From assembly GCA_022425325.1 (NCBI GenBank), contig JAKMFW010000014.1, forward strand, positions 1-63,554: a DNA stretch of 63,554 bases, in the 5' to 3' direction. The notes beneath the pieces are model-generated. The model was not told the DNA's origin. It saw only the letters and a list, made by a program, of their open reading frames with translations, and ran no database searches. Positions within the stretch are counted from its first letter, which is position 1, and each line of letters opens with the position of its first letter. Positions 25,832 to 33,688 of the stretch are shown one piece after another. The stretch is from Acidimicrobiales bacterium. Its GTDB lineage: Bacteria > Actinomycetota > Acidimicrobiia > Acidimicrobiales > Aldehydirespiratoraceae. The translations under genes and the position numbers were made by a program.

Positions 25832-26596
25832 TCAGGCGGCGAAGGGTTCGGCGACGAAACCGACCCGGTGGACAACTCGGCGACCGGTGAAGTCGGCCAT
25901 GGCGATGTGTTGGGTGCTGCGGTTGTCCCAGATGACGACATCGCCTTTCTCCCACCGATGCCGGTAGGCGAAATCGGGGCGAGCGAGGTGCTTGAGCAGC
26001 ATCGCGAGGATCGCCTCGGATTCGATCGGTGGGAGGTTGACGATTCCTCGCACGAAGGTCTCGTTGACGAAGAGGCACGGACGCCCGCTCACCGGGTGAT
26101 GCCGGATGACCGGGTGCTCGGCGGCGACGCCCGGTGCGATCTCGTGTCGGGCCCGCCGATTGGCCAGCAGGGTTCGCATGCCGTTGGAGAGGGCGTCGTG
26201 GGCGGCCTCGGTATCGAGCCACAGCGTGTCACCGCCGACGTCGGGCTTCATCCGCATCACGAGCGCCGCACCTGACGACGGAGTGTCGGTGAAGGTCTCA
26301 TCTGCATGCCACCGGTCCGCCTTGTAGCCCTCGGCGCTATCGAACACGCAGACGAGATCGGAGTCCTCGTGACGAGGGTTCTGGGGCTGAGGAGGCTCGG
26401 CGTCACCGAAGACGGTGGCGAGGGCGATGTGCTGCTCGATGGACGGGTCGGCGCCGGGCAGCACGAGGACCTTGTGCTCGACCAGCGCATCGCGCAGGGC
26501 CTGGTGGCTGGCTTCGTCGAGGAGTTCGTCGAACGGCGTGTCGATCCGGGCCGCGAAGTGTCCGCTGAGCGGGGTCAGGGCGAAAGTGGTGGTCAT
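25832..26596 (-). CDS. TauD/TfdA-family Fe(II)/2-oxoglutarate dioxygenase
   Basis: This 254-aa enzyme has His97-x-Asp99 in 'RWHADETF', the 'GGDTLWLDTEAAHDAL' turn and distal His230 in 'WDNRSTQHIAMADF' with the Arg of 'HRVGF' for 2-oxoglutarate. This set matches taurine/alpha-ketoglutarate dioxygenases closely. The ATG overlaps the marR stop by 4 nt (ATGA), and the propeller gene follows after 10 nt. It is therefore the first structural gene of a MarR-controlled operon. Substrate unknown; an organosulfonate or aryloxy/quaternary acid are family possibilities. Confidence 0.9.
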   Translation of the reverse strand: MTTTFALTPLSGHFAARIDTPFDELLDEASHQALRDALVEHKVLVLPGADPSIEQHIALATVFGDAEPPQPQNPRHEDSDLVCVFDSAEGYKADRWHADETFTDTPSSGAALVMRMKPDVGGDTLWLDTEAAHDALSNGMRTLLANRRARHEIAPGVAAEHPVIRHHPVSGRPCLFVNETFVRGIVNLPPIESEAILAMLLKHLARPDFAYRHRWEKGDVVIWDNRSTQHIAMADFTGRRVVHRVGFVAEPFAA

Positions 26597-27066
26597 GCGT
26601 GGGCGCCGAGCGAGTTGGCGACGAAACCGGCCGACGTCGGCAGACCGGCGGCTCGTTCGAGGGCGATGATGAGGTCACGCACATGGGTGCCGACATCGTC
26701 GAGGTCGAGGTCGGCGACGGCGGCGGCCGTGGCATCGGTCAGGCGGGTGATCACGGTGTCGTGGAGTCGACGGCCGTCTTCGGACAGCACGACGAGCTTG
26801 CCGCGGCCGTCGGCCGGGTCGGGTCGGCGCTCGATGAGGCCCGCCGATTCCAACCGACTCAGGGTGGCCGTGAGACCACCGGAGGTCTGCACGACGAACC
26901 GGGCGACGTCGCTGGGCCGAGCCGTGTGCTCCGGCGCGTGCACGAGGTAGGCCAGCACTCGGATCTCGGCGGGCGTGGTGGCGGCCTCGGCACAGATGTC
27001 GGTCGTCATCGAATCGGTCAGTCGACCGAGACGGCCCAAGAGGAAGGTGAGGGTCAGGGGATCCAC
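26593..27066 (-). CDS. MarR-family transcriptional regulator
   Basis: A 157-aa winged-helix regulator. The recognition region 'RPSDVARFVVQTSGGLTATLSRLESAGLIERRPDPADGR' (positions about 62-100) is the MarR helix-turn-helix and wing, and the flanking helices provide the dimer interface. GTG 27066 gives the usual length. A 24-bp near-palindrome starts 15 bp upstream of this start codon and is the likely autoregulatory operator. MarR proteins normally sense a small, often aromatic or acidic, ligand. It heads the tauD-propeller-GBBH operon through an ATGA overlap. Confidence 0.88.
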   Translation of the reverse strand: MDPLTLTFLLGRLGRLTDSMTTDICAEAATTPAEIRVLAYLVHAPEHTARPSDVARFVVQTSGGLTATLSRLESAGLIERRPDPADGRGKLVVLSEDGRRLHDTVITRLTDATAAAVADLDLDDVGTHVRDLIIALERAAGLPTSAGFVANSLGAHA

Positions 27067-27080
27067 CTCAAGGAAACTAC

Positions 27081-27104
27081 CTTGCCAGAAAGCTTTGTGG
27101 CAAG
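27081..27104. promoter_or_regulatory. 24-bp near-perfect palindrome, probable MarR operator
   Basis: The site reads CTTGCCA, then G, AAAGCTTT, G, and TGGCAAG. All positions pair except one symmetric pair of bases. It lies in the marR/SRPBCC divergent gap, 15 nt from the marR start and 64 nt from the SRPBCC start, so one site could control both directions. Palindromes of this length beside a marR gene are typical autoregulatory operators. Confidence 0.65.
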
Positions 27105-27167
27105 TGGGTGGCTTGTTTGAGGGGTCGGTGCCGCATCCGTCGAACATCGTGTCCTCGTAGCACTGGC

Positions 27168-27611
27168 ATGGCCCGCTACGCGACCACCGTCCGCTCCGAA
27201 CGACCCGCTCCCGTCGCGTTCGCCTTCGTCGCCGACCTCTCGAACCTGCCGCAATGGGATCCCGGGGTGCAGAAGGTGAGCCAGATCCGAGGCGACGGCC
27301 CTGGCGCCGAGGCGGCCTACGAGGTGGTGTTGTCGAGTGCGGGCAACACCCGACTCGTCTACGAAGTGACCGAGTTCGACCACGAGGCCCTGACCGCCAC
27401 GCTCGTCGCAACCCACAGCTGGTTCCGATCGATCGACACGATCAGCGCCACGGGCGACGACGACGGCTCCGACGTCACCTACGACGCGACGCTCGAACTC
27501 CGAGGCCCACTCGGCCTTCTCGACCCCCTCCTCGGGCTCGTCTTCAACCGCATCGGCGACAAGGCCGCCGCCGGTCTCATCCGGGCCCTCGACGGAGCCG
27601 CAGTCGCATGA
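27168..27611 (+). CDS. SRPBCC (START/polyketide cyclase-like) family protein
   Basis: A 147-aa small-ligand-binding helix-grip protein, with 'RSERPAPVAFAFVADLSNLPQWDPGV' (in parts) at the start, a beta-sheet core, and the long C-terminal helix 'RIGDKAAAGLIRALDGAA'. Such proteins bind hydrophobic ligands or act as cyclases. ATG 27168 is the first plausible start after the MarR palindrome. The stop overlaps the following SDR start (ATGA), so the pair is cotranslated. No active-site residues can be assigned. Confidence 0.82.
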   Translation: MARYATTVRSERPAPVAFAFVADLSNLPQWDPGVQKVSQIRGDGPGAEAAYEVVLSSAGNTRLVYEVTEFDHEALTATLVATHSWFRSIDTISATGDDDGSDVTYDATLELRGPLGLLDPLLGLVFNRIGDKAAAGLIRALDGAAVA

Positions 27612-28591
27612 GCGCAAAGCTGCTCGATCGGGTCCTCGAGACGCCGATCGCTCCGAGTTTCACCCGCATCGGCGCCGTCGTCCGGTCTCGAACCGAGCAC
27701 TGGACCGACCTCGACGACTACGACCTCACCGGGCGTACCATCCTGCTCACTGGCGCCACATCGGGCCTCGGCCTTGCCGCAGCCCATCGCCTCGCCGGGC
27801 TCGGCGCCACGCTGCTCGTCGTCGGCCGCAATCCGGCCAAGACCGACGCCGCCTGCGCAGCCCTCCCCTCCCCGACCGGAGCGACCCACACCCCCCTGTA
27901 CGCCGACCTCGGCGATCTCGCCGCCGTCACCGCGCTCGTCGACACGGTGATCGGCTCACACGGCAACCTGGACACCCTCATCCACAACGCCGGCGCACTC
28001 AGCGCCGAACGAACCGAGAATGCCGACGGCATCGAGAGCACCGTGGCCTCCCAGGTGCTCGGGCCGTTCCTGCTCACCGCCCGACTCCTGCCGACGCTGC
28101 GGTCAAACGGCCCCGCCCGCGTCCTGACCATGTCGTCGGGTGGCATGTACTCCGCCGGCCTCACCGTCAACCGCCTCCAGATGAGCGGCCCCGGTTCGGC
28201 CGACCCCTACCGGGGCGCCGAGCAGTACGCCCGGGCCAAACGGGCCCAGGTGACCCTCACCGAGATCTGGGCCGAGAAGTTCGCCGACAGCGGTGTGCGT
28301 TTCCATTCACTCCACCCGGGCTGGGCCGACACACCCGGAGTCGAAGAGGCATTGCCCACCTTTCGCAAGATCGTCGGGCCACTGCTGCGCTCACCGGCAG
28401 AGGGAGCCGACACGCTCGTCTGGCTTGCGGCCGACGACACCGTGGTCGTGGAGAACGGTCTGTTCTGGCACGACCGGGCACCGCGCGCGATCCACCGTCT
28501 CCCTCAGACCAGGCGTAGCGATACGCCCGAGCGGCGTGCCGACCTGTGGGACTGGTGTGTCGCTCAGACCGGAGTCGACCCCGAGGCCTGA
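27608..28591 (+). CDS. Short-chain dehydrogenase/reductase, retinol-dehydrogenase-like
   Basis: A 327-aa SDR with an N-terminal extension of about 40 residues before 'TILLTGATSGLGLAAAHRLA'. 'LIHNAG' replaces NNAG, 'MSSGGM' supplies the active-site Ser, and Tyr-x3-Lys appears as 'YARAKRAQV'. The spacing and the 'SLHPGWADTPGV' segment resemble the DHRS12/retinol dehydrogenase group. It is coupled to the SRPBCC gene. Its 3' end overlaps the convergent desaturase-Rieske gene by 28 bp. The substrate is unknown, probably a hydrophobic alcohol or ketone. Confidence 0.85.
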   Translation: MSAKLLDRVLETPIAPSFTRIGAVVRSRTEHWTDLDDYDLTGRTILLTGATSGLGLAAAHRLAGLGATLLVVGRNPAKTDAACAALPSPTGATHTPLYADLGDLAAVTALVDTVIGSHGNLDTLIHNAGALSAERTENADGIESTVASQVLGPFLLTARLLPTLRSNGPARVLTMSSGGMYSAGLTVNRLQMSGPGSADPYRGAEQYARAKRAQVTLTEIWAEKFADSGVRFHSLHPGWADTPGVEEALPTFRKIVGPLLRSPAEGADTLVWLAADDTVVVENGLFWHDRAPRAIHRLPQTRRSDTPERRADLWDWCVAQTGVDPEA

Positions 28592-29976
28592 TTCGGGACG
28601 GATCGAACCCGGATTCGGTCCGCGTCAATCTGAACCGCATAGGTCGCAAGGCCCTCGGTGACGGGTTGACGGGACGGGCTTCCGTCGGCCAACCGGAACC
28701 GACCGTTGTGTTTGGGACACTCGAGTTCGCCACCGACGATGGCCCCGGCGACGAGCTGCACGCGTCTCGAGTGGGTGCAGATCCCAGCCAATGCGTGCAT
28801 CTCGCCTGACGATGCCCGGCAGACCACGATCGGGCCGTCGGAACCATCGATCGACCGCATGGCCCCGGGTGCCAGGTCGGTGACCGCACAGACATCGATC
28901 CACTCACCGTGTTCAACGGACGTCGCCGCACGGGTCGTCGACGAGACCGACTCGGGGACGACCCGGTCGAGCTCGAACGTCGGCTCAGCCGCCTGACCGC
29001 GCGCCGCGGTCCAGATCTCTCGATACGCAGCCCAGGTCGACGGTGACGGCTCCGGGAGATCGTCTCGGATCTCGCCGTGAAGGGCTGGAAGGTTCCGGTA
29101 CGGCACCGTCGGAAACATGTGGTGCTCGACGTGGTAGTTCATGTTCAGGTAGAGGAACCGGAACACCGGATTCATGTACACCGTGCGGGTGTTCCACCGA
29201 TGATCGAGAACGTCCTCGCGAAGGCCGGCGTGCTGGGTCGTCCCGAAGAAGGCCATCAGCCACGCCCCGTAGAACGTCGGCCCCACCACGAACAGCAGCG
29301 GCACGAGACCGGCCGTCACGACACAGGCGGCGAGCACGCTAACGATCACGACCAGGTAGCCGCGGGCCTCCCATACGACGCGGCGATGCAGCTCGGACGG
29401 GACGTACCCGGCGACGTCGGCGTCGAGTCGACCGCACGCATGGCGAACGATCCGGCGGACCATCGCAGGCACGCTGGTGAGGCCGAGCAGGTTGACGGCC
29501 CATGCCCGAACGTCGATCGGTCGGGGGAACACGATCTCCGCGTCACGCCCGACGACGATCGTGTCGCTGTGGTGGCGAACGTGCGACCACCGCCACACCG
29601 TGGGTTCGCGCAACAACATGAACGAGGCCGGGATGTACACCAGTTCATTGAGCCACGAGGTACGAAACGCCGTGCCGTGGCCACACTCGTGCCACCGAGG
29701 ATCGGCTGCGCCGCCGTACAGAGCGCCGTAGACGGCGAAGGCCGGGATCGCCCACCATGAACCGAGCGCGACCCATGCCCAGCTTCCCGCACCCACGAGC
29801 AACACAAGCCAGAGCACGACGTCGATGCCGGCGCGGAGATCGGACCGTTGGTGGAGTTCGGCAAGCCGAGCCGGGTCGATCGGCGAGCGGTACCACTCGG
29901 CGTCGGCAAGGCCTCGTTCGATCGCGCGCTGCGACTCGGGCCCGGTGAGCGAGTAGTCCCGAGTCGGCGCCGTCAT
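28564..29976 (-). CDS. Fused fatty-acid-desaturase/Rieske ferredoxin oxygenase (MocD-MocE-like)
   Basis: A 470-aa two-part protein. Residues 1-330 are a membrane di-iron desaturase/hydroxylase with the three His boxes H96ECGH100, H132VRHH136 and H282VEHH286 and several membrane helices. Residues about 365-470 are a Rieske [2Fe-2S] domain with C400-x-H402 and C420-x2-H423. Separate MocD (desaturase-like) and MocE (Rieske-like), with reductase MocF, serve O-demethylation of the rhizopine 3-O-methyl-scyllo-inosamine (family knowledge). The ATG shares a base with the aldolase TGA, so it is the last gene of the inositol operon, supporting an O-methyl-inositol substrate (inference). No reductase gene was seen. 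Confidence 0.85.
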   Translation of the reverse strand: MTAPTRDYSLTGPESQRAIERGLADAEWYRSPIDPARLAELHQRSDLRAGIDVVLWLVLLVGAGSWAWVALGSWWAIPAFAVYGALYGGAADPRWHECGHGTAFRTSWLNELVYIPASFMLLREPTVWRWSHVRHHSDTIVVGRDAEIVFPRPIDVRAWAVNLLGLTSVPAMVRRIVRHACGRLDADVAGYVPSELHRRVVWEARGYLVVIVSVLAACVVTAGLVPLLFVVGPTFYGAWLMAFFGTTQHAGLREDVLDHRWNTRTVYMNPVFRFLYLNMNYHVEHHMFPTVPYRNLPALHGEIRDDLPEPSPSTWAAYREIWTAARGQAAEPTFELDRVVPESVSSTTRAATSVEHGEWIDVCAVTDLAPGAMRSIDGSDGPIVVCRASSGEMHALAGICTHSRRVQLVAGAIVGGELECPKHNGRFRLADGSPSRQPVTEGLATYAVQIDADRIRVRSVPNQASGSTPV

Positions 29977-30842
29977 CAGTCGATGATCGCCCGGAGCTGT
30001 CGCATGCGCGGCCTCACGACCTCCTCGAGGAGCACAGGCCGTTCGTCGGGAGATGCGAGTGCGGCCTCTCCCCACAGGGCACGACCAACCATGAAGCCCG
30101 AACCTCCGGCCTTCACCGCAACCTCCACCTGCCGCAGGTACGTGTCGAATGAACCTCCGCCCGACAGCAGCACCCACGGCATCGTGGCGATCTCCGAGAT
30201 CGTGCGACATGCAGCAAACCAGTGATCCTCGTCAGGATCGGACGGGTCGACCGGGAACGGCAGCTTGAGCAGGTCGGGACTCATCGCCGCAAAGCGTTGC
30301 GCGGTCTCGAGCACCAGCTTCGGGCGGAGCGACGGATCGTCGAGTTGATAGAACAGCGGCTCGAGCACCACGGGGATACCGACCCGGTTGCACTCGGCGA
30401 CCACGGCGCGACCGACCTGCTCCTGGGCCTCGGCCAACGGGCGATCGGGGCGGTACGGCAGCAACAACTTGGCGCACGAGGCGCCGCTGGCCTTCGCCTG
30501 TTCGACCGACCAGCCGTCGAGGAGTTCGGTCGGGCCCTTCTCCGGATCGCCCAGGTAGCCCTGCGCCTCGAGTGCAGCGGTGAAACCGATCGTCGCTGGT
30601 TTGGCACCGGAGTCGATGAGCTGCGGGATCGAGTACTCCGGTTCGAGCATGACGCCGGTGGCGTCGGGCGCAATCGCCCGCACCATCTGATCTTTGAGAT
30701 CGGTGATCTCCTGCGCCGTCAGCGAATCGGGATCGTCGGGGCGCACGAACGCCCGCAGTGAGTCGCGATGATCGATGGCGAAGACGCCGAAACGACGCTT
30801 GTCGTTGGTGAGGTCATCGAGCATGGACGAAAGGTCGTTCAT
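29976..30842 (-). CDS. LacD-type aldolase, probable 5-dehydro-2-deoxyphosphogluconate aldolase (IolJ role)
   Basis: A 288-aa class I aldolase of the tagatose-1,6-bisphosphate/DUF2090 group: 'KRRFGVFAIDHRDSLRAFV', 'AIAPDATGVMLEPEYSIPQL', 'CAKLLLPYRPD', 'LLKLPFPVD' (candidate Schiff-base Lys) and 'VLLSGGGSFDTYLRQVEVA'. In many actinobacterial inositol operons a DUF2090 domain, free or fused to IolC, splits 2-deoxy-5-keto-gluconate-6-phosphate into DHAP and malonate semialdehyde. IolC here lacks that domain, so this gene fits the role. It lies 1 nt after iolB and overlaps the desaturase-Rieske start. Confidence 0.85.
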   Translation of the reverse strand: MNDLSSMLDDLTNDKRRFGVFAIDHRDSLRAFVRPDDPDSLTAQEITDLKDQMVRAIAPDATGVMLEPEYSIPQLIDSGAKPATIGFTAALEAQGYLGDPEKGPTELLDGWSVEQAKASGASCAKLLLPYRPDRPLAEAQEQVGRAVVAECNRVGIPVVLEPLFYQLDDPSLRPKLVLETAQRFAAMSPDLLKLPFPVDPSDPDEDHWFAACRTISEIATMPWVLLSGGGSFDTYLRQVEVAVKAGGSGFMVGRALWGEAALASPDERPVLLEEVVRPRMRQLRAIID

Positions 30843-30843
30843 G

Positions 30844-31680
30844 TCAGGGGCGCACCTTGGGGAGTTCCCAGCCGAACTTGTCCCAGTCCTCTTCGATCCA
30901 GGTGTAGGCATCGTGGAAGCACGGCGGGGTGACACGTTCACCGTCGACGAGTTCGCCTGCCAGATAGTTGAGAAAGAACATGTGGCTCCCGGGCGCAGCT
31001 GCCGTCGAGTGGAAGCCCTTGGTGACGATGGCGCAATCGCCGTCGCCGGCCGTGAGGACTTCGTCGAAATCCTCGTCGGTCCGCCAGTTGCGGTGCATAC
31101 AGAAGCCGTCGGACGGGTCGAGTCGGAAGTAGTACGTCTCCTCCAGATACGGCGAACCGTTGAAACCGTCATGGCAGTGCGGCGGCCAGCCCGACCACGA
31201 ACCACGAGGCACATAGACCTCATAGAGGATGAGTCGCTCGGCATCGATCGGCGGCGCCAGCACGTGGTTGACCTGGCGGTAGGCGGCGCCGCCCCCGCGA
31301 AGCTCACTGGACATGTCGGCCGGTTCGATGATGCGCGCCGGGTAGCGGCCCTCGGCCGGTGCTGAGCCGATGGCGAACTCGAATGCCTCGTCGATGGCGA
31401 CGATCTCGATCGCGACGCCGGGTGGGGCGTAAGCGATGCGGGGCATCTCCTCGAACACCGAGGTGCGAGACAGGGTGGTCTCGATGCCGCCGACCTTCAC
31501 GGTGGCCGAGCCGCTGATCGGCACGACTGCGGTCTCCTGGTCGGCGAGCAGGTGGTCGTGGCGTTCGCCCGGCTTCAGGCCGACGATGGCGAAGCTGAGA
31601 TAGGTCCACCCCGCCGACTCGGGCGTGATCTCCATCTGGACGGTCTTCGACCAGTCGGGCGTGAAGAGGTGTTCGTTCAT
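30844..31680 (-). CDS. iolB: 5-deoxy-glucuronate isomerase IolB
   Basis: A 278-aa double-cupin protein that isomerises 5-deoxy-glucuronate to 2-deoxy-5-keto-gluconate. The C-terminal cupin holds likely metal ligands in 'SGWPPHCHDGFNGSPYLEETYYFRLD' (positions about 165-192), with the later His in 'VTKGFHSTAAAPGSHMFFL'. 'YEVYVPRGSWSGWPPH' is a clear IolB signature. It overlaps the iolG stop by one base and precedes the aldolase by 1 nt, so the order iolG-iolB-iolJ is tightly coupled. Confidence 0.94.
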   Translation of the reverse strand: MNEHLFTPDWSKTVQMEITPESAGWTYLSFAIVGLKPGERHDHLLADQETAVVPISGSATVKVGGIETTLSRTSVFEEMPRIAYAPPGVAIEIVAIDEAFEFAIGSAPAEGRYPARIIEPADMSSELRGGGAAYRQVNHVLAPPIDAERLILYEVYVPRGSWSGWPPHCHDGFNGSPYLEETYYFRLDPSDGFCMHRNWRTDEDFDEVLTAGDGDCAIVTKGFHSTAAAPGSHMFFLNYLAGELVDGERVTPPCFHDAYTWIEEDWDKFGWELPKVRP

Positions 31681-32684
31681 CAGATGATCTCCGTGATCAG
31701 GACAGGACGGCCTTCGTCCATCGAGCGCTTGGCGGCCATGCCAATGACGAGCGGGGCTCGGCCGTCGGCACCGCTGATCGGTGTCGGGGTGCCGTTCTCG
31801 ACGGCGGCGACGAATGCCTCCCACTGATCGAGATAGCTGGCGGTGTAGCGCTCGAGGAAGAAGTTCTGGAGTGGAGGTTGGCGGTAGCCCCCGGCGGTGG
31901 CCACGAGGGCGTTGGCGTCGTGGTGGTTGGTCGACTGGGCCATGCCACCGCTGCCGAAGGCCTCGACCCGCTGGTCGTAGCCGTAGACAGCACGACGGCT
32001 GATGTCGATCGTGGTGAGGCAGCCGTTCTCGTGGGTGAGAACGATGACGGCGGTATCGACATCACCGGCCTGCCCGATCGCGGGATCAACCCGAACGCGG
32101 CCGAGGGCGTAGACCGACTCGACCTCGCTACCGGTCACATAGCGGGCCATGTCGAAGTCGTGGATCGCCATGTCGTTGAAGATGCCGCCCGAGACCTCGA
32201 TGTAGGCGATCGGCGGCGGGGCCGGATCACGGCTGGTGATGTTGACGACCTCGACATCACCGATCGAACCATCGGCGACGGCATCGGCAACCGCCTTGTG
32301 GGACGGATCGAACCGGCGATTGAAGCCGATGTGCAACGGAACGCCGGCAGCCTCGACCGCTGCGAGCGCCCGGTCGACTTCAGTGACGTCGAGGCTGATC
32401 GGCTTTTCGCAGAAGATCGCCCGACCGGCTTCGGCCGCCGCGATCATGACGTCGACATGGGTGTCGGTGGAGGTGCAGATCGCGACCGCGTCGGCGTCGA
32501 TCGCCAGTGCGGCCTTGAGGTCGGCGGCGACGGGAACGCCGAGTTCGGCACCGACGTTCTCGGCCGCTTCAGCGACGACATCGAACACGCCGACGACCTC
32601 CGCACCGGCGACCCGGCGGTGAAGATAGGCGGCGTGCATGGAACCGATTCGGCCACAGCCGAGCACGACGAAACGAACGGTCAT
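31680..32684 (-). CDS. iolG: Inositol 2-dehydrogenase (IolG), Gfo/Idh/MocA family
   Basis: A 334-aa NAD(P)-dependent dehydrogenase with 'VVLGCGRIGSMHAAYL' (Rossmann), the 'CEKPISLD' motif carrying the catalytic-site Lys, and 'HIGFNRRFDPSH', the typical IolG block. 'GGIFNDMAIHDFDMARYV' holds the Asp/His pair expected to bind and deprotonate the inositol hydroxyl. It should oxidise myo-inositol to 2-keto-myo-inositol. Of the four Gfo/Idh/MocA genes in the window this one looks most like true IolG and lies beside iolB, overlapping it by one base. Confidence 0.88.
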   Translation of the reverse strand: MTVRFVVLGCGRIGSMHAAYLHRRVAGAEVVGVFDVVAEAAENVGAELGVPVAADLKAALAIDADAVAICTSTDTHVDVMIAAAEAGRAIFCEKPISLDVTEVDRALAAVEAAGVPLHIGFNRRFDPSHKAVADAVADGSIGDVEVVNITSRDPAPPPIAYIEVSGGIFNDMAIHDFDMARYVTGSEVESVYALGRVRVDPAIGQAGDVDTAVIVLTHENGCLTTIDISRRAVYGYDQRVEAFGSGGMAQSTNHHDANALVATAGGYRQPPLQNFFLERYTASYLDQWEAFVAAVENGTPTPISGADGRAPLVIGMAAKRSMDEGRPVLITEII

Positions 32685-33688
32685 CGGGAAACTCCGTCTT
32701 TGTCGATGGAAGATGGGCCGGGGGAATACAGCGCCGGTTTGGCCGGCAGATCGACGCCGACGGCGACGCCGTCGGCGGCAGCCGACGCGGCAGCGGCCGC
32801 GACCACGGCCTGGGCGGCGTAGCCGTCCCATGCCGACGGACCACGGGCGGCACCCACCTCGACCGAGTCGAGGAAGTCACGCATCTCGACGCGGTAGGTG
32901 TCGAGGAACGGCGAAAACCAGTCGTCGCCGATGGCTCCGGCAACCATGCCGTCGGCCCGGACCGCGGCCCGGAGAGGCTCAGCCGTAATGACATTGCCGC
33001 GCTCTGCCGTGACCTCGACCGAGACCTCGTAGCCGGTGGCGATGTCGTCGAACTCCAGCACGGCGACTGCGCCGCCCGCCAGGCGACACGTGGCGACGAT
33101 CATCCGAGTATCGGCCCCTCCGGCAATGACGGACGTGGCGACCGAGACGATCTCGTCGTCCCCGAGCCATCGAACGGTGTGGATGTCGTGGATGATCGAC
33201 TCGACGAGCATCTGCGGCACCGTGCGTGAACCATCGTTGGTGTTGCGATGCACGCACCGGATGTGTCGCGCCGCACCGAGGTGCTCGAGGGCGCCGGCGA
33301 CCTGGGTGTGGCGTTCGTCGTAGACCCGCATGAAGCCGAGCTGGATCAGGCGACGACCCAGTGCGACCTCGGTGTCGACGATTTCGCGGGCGTCGGCGAG
33401 TTCCACGGTGAGTGGCTTCTCGGCGAGGATCGGCACGCCGCGTTCGAGGCCGGCCATCACGTATCGATGGTGAAAGCGATCGGGACAGGCGATGACGAGC
33501 GCATCAATCTCACCGATGCGATCCATGCCCTCGGCAACCCACTCGCAACCCAGTTCGTCCGCGAGCGCCTGACCGACGTGGTCGTCGGGGTCGGCGACCC
33601 AGGTGAGTTCGGCACCGGCGAGATCTGCGACATGGCGGGCATGACAGGCCCCCATCCCGCCGACACCGATGACACCGACGCGCGTCAC
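32681..33688 (-). CDS. Gfo/Idh/MocA family oxidoreductase
   Basis: A 335-aa paralogue of IolG: 'VGVIGVGGMGACHARHVADL', 'LAEKPLTVELADA', 'QLGFMRVYDERHTQV' and 'VESIIHDIHTVRWL'. Two overlapping 4-nt junctions join it to iolG downstream and the SDR upstream. It probably oxidises another inositol stereoisomer (scyllo-, chiro-) or an inosamine, as MocA does, but the substrate cannot be read. Its C-terminal 40 residues are Ala-rich and divergent. Confidence 0.88.
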   Translation of the reverse strand: MTRVGVIGVGGMGACHARHVADLAGAELTWVADPDDHVGQALADELGCEWVAEGMDRIGEIDALVIACPDRFHHRYVMAGLERGVPILAEKPLTVELADAREIVDTEVALGRRLIQLGFMRVYDERHTQVAGALEHLGAARHIRCVHRNTNDGSRTVPQMLVESIIHDIHTVRWLGDDEIVSVATSVIAGGADTRMIVATCRLAGGAVAVLEFDDIATGYEVSVEVTAERGNVITAEPLRAAVRADGMVAGAIGDDWFSPFLDTYRVEMRDFLDSVEVGAARGPSAWDGYAAQAVVAAAAASAAADGVAVGVDLPAKPALYSPGPSSIDKDGVSR

